NCBI GenBank assembly: GCA_019137255.1
Contig: WPDH01000008.1
Coordinates: 186,001 to 250,000, forward strand
Origin: Corinectria fuckeliana
Lineage: Eukaryota > Ascomycota > Sordariomycetes > Hypocreales > Nectriaceae
Direction: 5' to 3'
Length of the DNA stretch: 64,000 nt
Shown here: in pieces, positions 58,193-64,000 of the stretch
Numbering within the stretch: the stretch's first letter is position 1
Layout: every line of letters starts with the position of its first letter
Position numbers and translations under genes: made by a program
Notes under the pieces: model-generated
Seen by the model: the letters and a program-made list of their open reading frames with translations, nothing else
Told to the model about the DNA's origin: nothing
The model's database searches: none

Positions 58193-59550
58193 TCATTCAG
58201 CGAGCGAAAACTTGACCCCAGGGTTGCCGTCCTTGAGCGTCTTGTCCACCAGCTCCCACAGCGGCGTCACCAGCGTCTTGATCTCGTCCGTCAACGTCTC
58301 GGCCCCGTGCCTCACTTCCCTGTGCCGTGACAAGTTCTTTGTAGCGCATCTCTCCGAGCAGTAGATGGAAGACTGCTTCTCGGTCAAGCAGTCGTTGCAA
58401 ACCACTGTTTGCTGGGGCCCGTCGTCCATTTCCACGTCCTCGTCCATATTCTGGACGCACTGATCGCCCGCCTCGCAGTCGTGCTCCCTGTCCACATGCT
58501 CGTCCTGTCGTAGTCAGTACTCACGCCAGCAACTCCCGTGAATCCAACGGGGGCGCATACCTGTTTCTTGTGGCAGCACTCCTCCGAGCAGTAGACCGTC
58601 AGCTTCGCCGCGCCCCCCATCTGCGTCAAGACCTGGCAGAGCGAGCACGAGAGCACATGCTCGGGGTCCACGGGCTTCTGGCAGGCCGCGCAAGGGGGGA
58701 GGTCGTACAGCTCCTCGGCGGCCGCCGGCACCAGGGCTGCCTGCGGCCGGCTCTTGGCCTGCATCCTGGCCTGCTCAAACGCCGTCCGGGCTCGGCGCAG
58801 CTCGTCGAGCCGCGCCTCGTGGCTGTCCCGCTGCGGCTGCGAGCTCATGCTCGCGCGCTGGTCCTGGGCGATGCGGTCGATGGCTTCCTCGAGCGACATG
58901 GCGTCGCTCGCCTCGTATGCGTCGAGGTGCTTTTGCGCGTGCTCCAGCACCGCGCCCGTCGTCCGGTCCTTGAAGAGGTATGCGATGTACAGCTTCTTGA
59001 GTTCCGAGGCCGAGCTTCTGGCGCCGGCTATCTTGTCCGCGACCGTGTCTACGTCCGACGACCACTCGGCTGGCTGTCCGACGCCCTTCCAAACGCTCTC
59101 GATGAGTTCCTCGCGTGACCGGTCCGGGTCGTCCAGCATGCCCCTCAGCTCCTCCTGGTCCACGCCGCTCTCGCCAGCCGTGAGGAACTGCGGGTACATG
59201 CGCAACACCCATCGGTACCACGCCTCCTTCTCCGACTCGATGTCGGCCTCGATGTTTGCCAGGTCGGTCTTGTGCTCCTTGGCGTTGGCAAACAGCACGT
59301 CCAGCTTGTTGAGGAACGCTCTCCGCTGCGAGAACCACTCGCGGCCCTCCGCGTCACAGTATCGCGCTCGTATCCTGTCCAACGCCTTTGGATAACACTT
59401 CGGGCAGTCCGACACGTGCTTCTTCCCGCACTCCGCAGCACATGACCTCTTCACGGCGTCCAGTTGGTCGGCGCACTGTTGCCTGTGCGTCCGCGCCGCG
59501 CTGAGCTCTGTCCAGTGCTCTGGTAGAGCATACTTGGCAGAGCCTGTCAT
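58193..59550 (-). CDS. Protein with two MYND-like zinc fingers
   Basis: Two exons, 59550-58561 and 58504-58193, give 433 residues; the join CCHKKQ|DEHVDREHDC completes the first finger. Finger 1 has C-x2-C (CAACQ), a second C-x2-C (CSLC), YCSEEC and H-x-C, and finger 2 has VVCNDC, YCSERC and SRHREVRH, both in the MYND-like C-x2-C ... YC-x3-C ... H-x(n)-C/H arrangement. An N-terminal Cys group (CAAECGKKHVSDCPKCYP) may bind another zinc. The middle is helical and charged (ESEKEAWYRWVLRMYPQFL). The protein probably mediates protein-protein contacts; no enzymatic motif is seen. I do not recognise a named family. Confidence 0.75.
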
Positions 59551-59970
59551 CGAAAGGTCCTACCTAAATGTCGTCTTAAGCCGTAGTTTGGGTTGACGCT
59601 CTGGTTGGGATCCTCCTCCTGGACTGTTAGCTAGGTAAGACTGGTAAGTAATCCTCCGCGATACTAAGGCCTAGTCCGAAAACAAGGGTTATAAGAAAAT
59701 GACTGCAAGGGTCCAATTGAAATGCTCTGATGTAACAAATTTAAACGTGCTTGTCGGATATCTTATTATACAATCCTAGTCTCATCGAAGAGGATGAAAC
59801 TGGGTCGCCGAACTGACACCTCGCCGAGTATGAGTTTGGCCGAAGTTCAAGCGACTCCGCGCCCGCAAATACTCCGGTCAAGCATCGCGACGCTCCAAAG
59901 CTCTCCCAGAACACATTCACTCTCTTTCCGACCGCACCACTGAGTATCTCTTGCACAATCCTCAATCACA
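59551..59970. other. Divergent promoter region between the MYND-like and SF3b5 genes
   Basis: About 420 bp between two start codons on opposite strands. No additional gene is seen. Confidence 0.45.
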
Positions 59971-60344
59971 ATGGTAAAAAATACTCTCGCCCACATCTCC
60001 CTTTCCGCATCCCGGTCGCTAACGCCCCTCCCAGGCCGACAAGCTCCGCAACCAGCAAGAACTCGAGCGCCTCCAGGCCAAGTACGTCGGCACCGGCCAC
60101 CCGGACACCACCAGCTGGGAATGGCGCACCAACATCCAGCGCGACACCTACTCGTCCATCGCCGGCCACCGGCCGCTGCTCTCGTACATTGCGCTGGCGG
60201 AGAACGAGCCCATCGTCAAGGTCCGGGCGCAGATGATCCGCGTACGTCTTGCGGCATCCTGCTTGAAAACCCGAGGCGTATACTGACTTGCCATGGCAGA
60301 AAATGATCCAACCATGCGGAGCGCCGCCACCACGCGAGGATTAG
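59971..60344 (+). CDS. SF3B5: Splicing factor 3B subunit 5 (SF3b10/Ysf3)
   Basis: Smallest subunit of the SF3b part of the U2 snRNP, which recognises the branch site. Three exons, 59971-59973, 60035-60241 and 60300-60344, give 85 residues, the usual size. The first exon is only the ATG, followed directly by a GTAAAA donor. The join gives MADKLRNQQELERLQAKYVG, then HPDTTSWEW, RDTYSSIAGH and VRAQMIRKMIQPCGAPPPRE, which follows the strongly conserved family sequence from end to end. Reading on from the ATG without splicing gives an unrelated frame. Confidence 0.95.
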
Positions 60345-60576
60345 ACATCAGTGAAAGTTGCAGGAAGGGAATAGAATAAGCGTTGCAAGTCTCGGAGTCT
60401 GGGTTTGGTTAGGTCTACAGAAATGGCGTTCTAGGAAGATACCCCTGCGTAAAGGGAAAAATGTAGCACCAAAGATGTGTTGCTTCTGAACTTTGGGGTT
60501 CTGCCTCGTCTGAGGCCTCGAGACCACTTGGTTGTGTCGGTTTGGGTATCTTGTCACCAGGCACTGTCTGTCCTCA

Positions 60577-61671
60577 TCACTCATCATCACTAATCGTCTC
60601 CCTCCGACTGACGTCGCCTTCTTCCGCTTCCTCATCTTCCTCTTGGTCCGTCCGCTCCCTGATGTTCAAGCTAGAGAGAAGCTTCTTCTCCAGGTCCGGA
60701 CTCCAGTCCCCATAAACCTCCCGAACCATGCCAATCACGCCGTCCAGGCCGACTTCTTCTTTGGCACGAGGGCCGACGTGCCAGCTGACCATATGATCGC
60801 CATCCTGGCCCACGGGTGGCTTGTCTACTTTCCTAACCACGTAATTCTGCCTCTCCATTTTCTTCAGGATTGTCTCCGTCTTGTCCATTGAGACATTCTG
60901 GTCCGCGTTCAATCGGGTGAGGTATCTCTGCAGCTTCTGCTCGCTGAGTTCGCCGTTGTTCAGCCAAATCATCGATACGACCATCGTGTAGAAAGCCACA
61001 TAGGTTGCCTCATCATCTGCGCTCGGGGTCTTGGACGGGGCAAGAATAGCTGCCGTTCGGTATGCCTTCGGTAAGGTCGAAGAGAGAATGTAGGCGCCCG
61101 ATCCCGCCTTCGGTTGTGAATTGCTCTTCATTGCTGCCAGAAAATTAGCCAAGAGTCGAGGATCTGTGAAATGGATACTTGCCTTGACGTTTCTCGTGCA
61201 ACGTCATTTTCTCTCTCACAGGCAGTTCACGCAGTTCCATACCCCAAACTTCCCTCAGCTGCTTCTGCGCCAGCCCAAACACACGCTTGAAGGCCCGCCC
61301 TTGGTTGCCAAGAACTGAACGAGACGTTAGATCGACGGCAACATTTGCTTCCACCTGCACGTACCTCGCTCTTTGATGCCGTCTCGTCGTATTACAGTTC
61401 TTGAGTACTCGCAAGAAATCGCATATCGGATCAACTTCTTGGCCATTTGGTTGTCGGCGCTTTGTCCCGGGTCCAGGTCGGTGTCCATCTCGTCCTCGCT
61501 TGCATCGTCTTCAGGGTCCTCATCTGAATCCACGCGATTGCGACGCTGGCGAGGGCGACTGTCTTCATCGGGTTCTTCGTCGTCGTCGTCGATCTGCAAG
61601 TCAGTCAGCAATTGCGCTCTGTCGCATCGTGAACCACGCACGGGACGGCGCCTTCTCTGAGACGGAGGCAT
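60577..61671 (-). CDS. nse3: Nse3, MAGE-domain subunit of the SMC5/6 complex
   Basis: Nse3 with Nse1 (ubiquitin ligase) and Nse4 binds DNA and regulates the SMC5/6 complex in genome repair. Exons 61671-61365, 61314-61183 and 61133-60577 give 331 residues in phase. The N-terminus is acidic and disordered (DDDDEEPDEDSRPRQRRN). The MAGE fold follows: AKKLIRYAISCEYSRTVIRR, ending KER|VLGNQGRAFKRVFGLAQKQL, then YVAFYTMVVSMIWLNNGELS and ILKKMERQNYVVRK in the second winged helix. The second intron (61182-61134) uses a GC-AG pair (CAAG|GCAAGT); no GT donor keeps the frame. The gene is convergent with SF3b5 and divergent from the SLS1-type gene. Confidence 0.9.
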
Positions 61672-61834
61672 ATCTGCGAGAGTTTGGTCTCAGGTACAAA
61701 GATATCAAAGTTGTCGTTTTCAGAGCCGCAGCGTATTTGCAGCAATCCGAACAAAGGACATTGACAGACTGGGAGGATATGGAGGGGCCTAGAGCTTAGA
61801 CGCGGTCGGATCCCAGACGCGTTGGCAATTAATC

Positions 61835-61860
61835 TTATCGATTATCGCTTATCTCTTATC
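61835..61860. promoter_or_regulatory. Four TTATC (GATAA) boxes at exact 7-bp spacing
   Basis: TTATC occurs at 61835, 61842, 61849 and 61856. It lies inside the 305-bp head-to-head promoter between nse3 and the SLS1-type gene. GATAA is the core of fungal GATA-factor sites. Confidence 0.55.
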
Positions 61861-61976
61861 GGGCAAAATTTCCTAGCTTTCTACATCATCTTCAGACCCT
61901 TACGAAGTACAGAGCTCGCCACGGCGTCGCATTTCACTTTATTAATGACCGCGCCCCTTCAGCTCTTTCTCTACCC

Positions 61977-64000
61977 ATGATTTCAAGGGCGGCGCGTGTC
62001 TCGCGCATCTGCCTATCCTGCAGGACCAGCCTAACTCAACGCAGCGCGGCGCCGGGCTTCTGCGCTCTCCCCCGTCGGAATGGCCTCGGCCTCGGTCAGC
62101 GGCGGCGCTTTGCGTCGGACTCAAATTCGAAAGAAAACGACGATGCGAACATCGCAGCCCTGATATCCGACCAGCTGTCTGATCTGAAAGGGCGGAAGAC
62201 AACGGACAAGGGGCATGAACAACCGGGGCAAATAAAGGACATCGACAAGGACATTGCCGACGAAGATGTCGCTAACGAAGACGTTGGCTGGGAGTCGGCA
62301 GCATTCGACGAGGACGACCAATCAATATCTGAGGAGATCGACAGGTTTCTTGCTGAGGTTAACGGAATTTCGACGACTGGACAAAGGCGGGATGGAAATT
62401 CTGCGCCGAAGCCGAGACGGGAGCACGATGTGTCGACCAAGTCATCCCACGAGCAACGATCCAATCCTTCCACGCAATCCTCCGCCGAACGACCACCGAG
62501 GCACCGTTCCACCTTCTCATCCGATTCAAAAGTACCAGTCCTACCAGACTTCGATCCAATAGACACCCAAGACAACACAATCCGCCATCACCTCCTCCAC
62601 AACCAGGCCATCGGTGCATCAGCACTCGGCGTCCCCGTGGATGCCATCATCATCAAGAACCCGAACAAGATGCGCTTCAACAAGAGGGTCAGGAGGGAGA
62701 TCGAGGAAACGCCTCTGGGACCCACCACGAAGATCGACTGGGAGCAGATTTACCCGATTAATCGCGCCGCTGATGATGGAGTCGAGTCCAGAGAAGAAGT
62801 CTGGAATAACATCAACGAGCTCCGGCCCGACAGCAGAACCCTCCGGCTGAGAGATTTTCAAAAGCTCTCCAACGCCCTGTTCCGCGGCTTTACGACGGAC
62901 CAACTGAAGGAATACATTCGCCATCACGAAATGGAAGAAGGCATCGGGGAGACAGGACTGGGGAGCTATCCCTGGATCGTCAAGCAGATGCCTTGGGCGC
63001 CATTCAACTCCCTACCCGCCGGGAAGGTCGCTTACAAGTACTCTTTTATTCAGAAACTCATCGTCCAGAAGTGGAAGATTGGCGTTCAAGAGCATGTGGA
63101 TTCCTTGGGACAAGCCTTCATCTGGGTCGACCCTCACTACTTTAAATTCCTAGCCCTCGGCAAACGGCCATTTTTGAAAGGAGCAAGAAACGACTTTCTC
63201 GACGAGTCGAACAATGAGAAGATCTCCACGACATCCACCGAATGCCGTCTCAACATCACCGCTCGGAAAGTCTCGACTTATGCCATCCTCGAACGGCTCG
63301 ACCAGCATCTCAAAAACGTTCAGCATCGCATGCTGCCCATCAGCCAGATCACCAAACACGTCCCCTCTGTCGCGGAACTAGAGGCCCTTGCCGACATCAC
63401 ATCCACCTCGCTTAGGCTTCACAGGCAAGGCAAGGACATTGTACGCCATCTTATATCAGTGAAGCCGCATTGTCTCAACACTAACAACCGTCCAGACGCT
63501 TCAAGTTTCGTGGCTCTCAGAGAGCCAGAAAAAGGCCCAAGACACCACCACCCCCAAGCTAAAAGTGGAAGACAGACCGGACACGGTTCTCCGACTACTA
63601 ACGACCGTTCCGAACCGTGGCCTCGTCGAGAAGGTCGAGTGCATCCCGCCCCTGGACCCTACCGGTGGCACCAACGGTCTCTTCGTAGGCTTCAACCGAG
63701 AGAAAAGGACCATGGCATGGAGGGACAAGCTCCGCAAGTGGCTGAGATACGTCGCGCCTATTAGCACCGCCGACGATACGCCCGAGGCTCCTCTTGGCCT
63801 GGCTAACTCGGTATCGCTCCCGGAATACCCCCTGGGCAAGGTCAGCAAGAACCTCACCACGGCGACGTTTGGCCACCTGCTTCACTCCGAAGCAACCCAG
63901 TCGACCGCCAAGCTCTCTCGGAAACGCCGCATCCTGGCCCCGGTCACCCCTCACCCGGCCGCATTCTCCGCCCTCAAGCCAGACAACGACGAAGCTCTCG
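61977..64000 (+). CDS. sls1: Mitochondrial inner-membrane regulator of the SLS1 family, C-terminus outside window
   Basis: SLS1-type proteins act at the inner mitochondrial membrane in coupling transcription and translation of mitochondrial genes. Exon 1 is 61977-63440 and exon 2 starts at 63496 (GTACGC donor, CCAG acceptor), giving GKDI|TLQVSWLSESQKKAQ in frame. The N-terminus MISRAARVSRICLSCRTSLT plus a QRRRFAS cleavage-like site is a clear mitochondrial presequence. An acidic, low-complexity region follows up to about residue 190. The conserved core then includes LRDFQKLSNALFRGFTTDQL and YKYSFIQKLIVQKWKIGVQE. At the right end the frame is still open at FSALKPDNDEAL. Confidence 0.82.

Overview
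The window is nuclear DNA of a filamentous ascomycete, most likely a Sordariomycete. Genes are compact, with short (about 50-80 nt) GT-AG introns carrying CTAAC/CTGAC-type branch sites. Gene families include Zn2Cys6 regulators, EFR3, Whi3-type RRM, Nse3, SF3b5 and SLS1, and many intergenic stretches are rich in pyrimidine tracts and TACCTAC motifs. I cannot name the species. Exon structures were built by hand from splice sites and checked for reading phase; no database search was possible.

Left part (1-20 kb): an RCC1/Ran exchange factor cut by the window edge, an alpha/beta hydrolase, a small conserved fungal protein lying between inverted repeat arms, a TauD-type Fe(II)/2-oxoglutarate dioxygenase with a one-base frameshift, a seven-exon Zn2Cys6 regulator whose zinc cluster is unusually central, a short low-complexity gene with a TATA box, a HeLo/SesA-like cell-death-type protein with a three-fold C-terminal repeat, a class 1A-like dihydroorotate dehydrogenase and an FAD monooxygenase. 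This part looks accessory.

Middle (22-41 kb): EFR3 (PI4-kinase scaffold), a proline-rich single-pass membrane protein, then two adjacent broken genes on the minus strand: an ASCH/PUA-like protein with an internal deletion and an aminoacyl-tRNA-synthetase-like protein with at least three frameshifts. A 7-kb stretch without recognisable genes follows, ending in a 2.3-kb CT-rich leader in front of an eight-exon Rap/Rsr1-type small GTPase, which is convergent with a short-chain dehydrogenase.

Right part (41-64 kb): about 9 kb without a convincing gene, a second CT-rich leader holding a C40 tract and an NN gap, the Whi3-type RNA-binding protein, and 3.5 kb without a gene containing a G37 tract. 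Then comes a dense housekeeping block: a Zn2Cys6 regulator, a MYND-like zinc protein, SF3b5 (first exon is only the start codon), Nse3 (with a GC-AG intron) and, divergent from Nse3 across a promoter with four TTATC boxes spaced 7 bp apart, the mitochondrial SLS1-type regulator, which runs off the right end.
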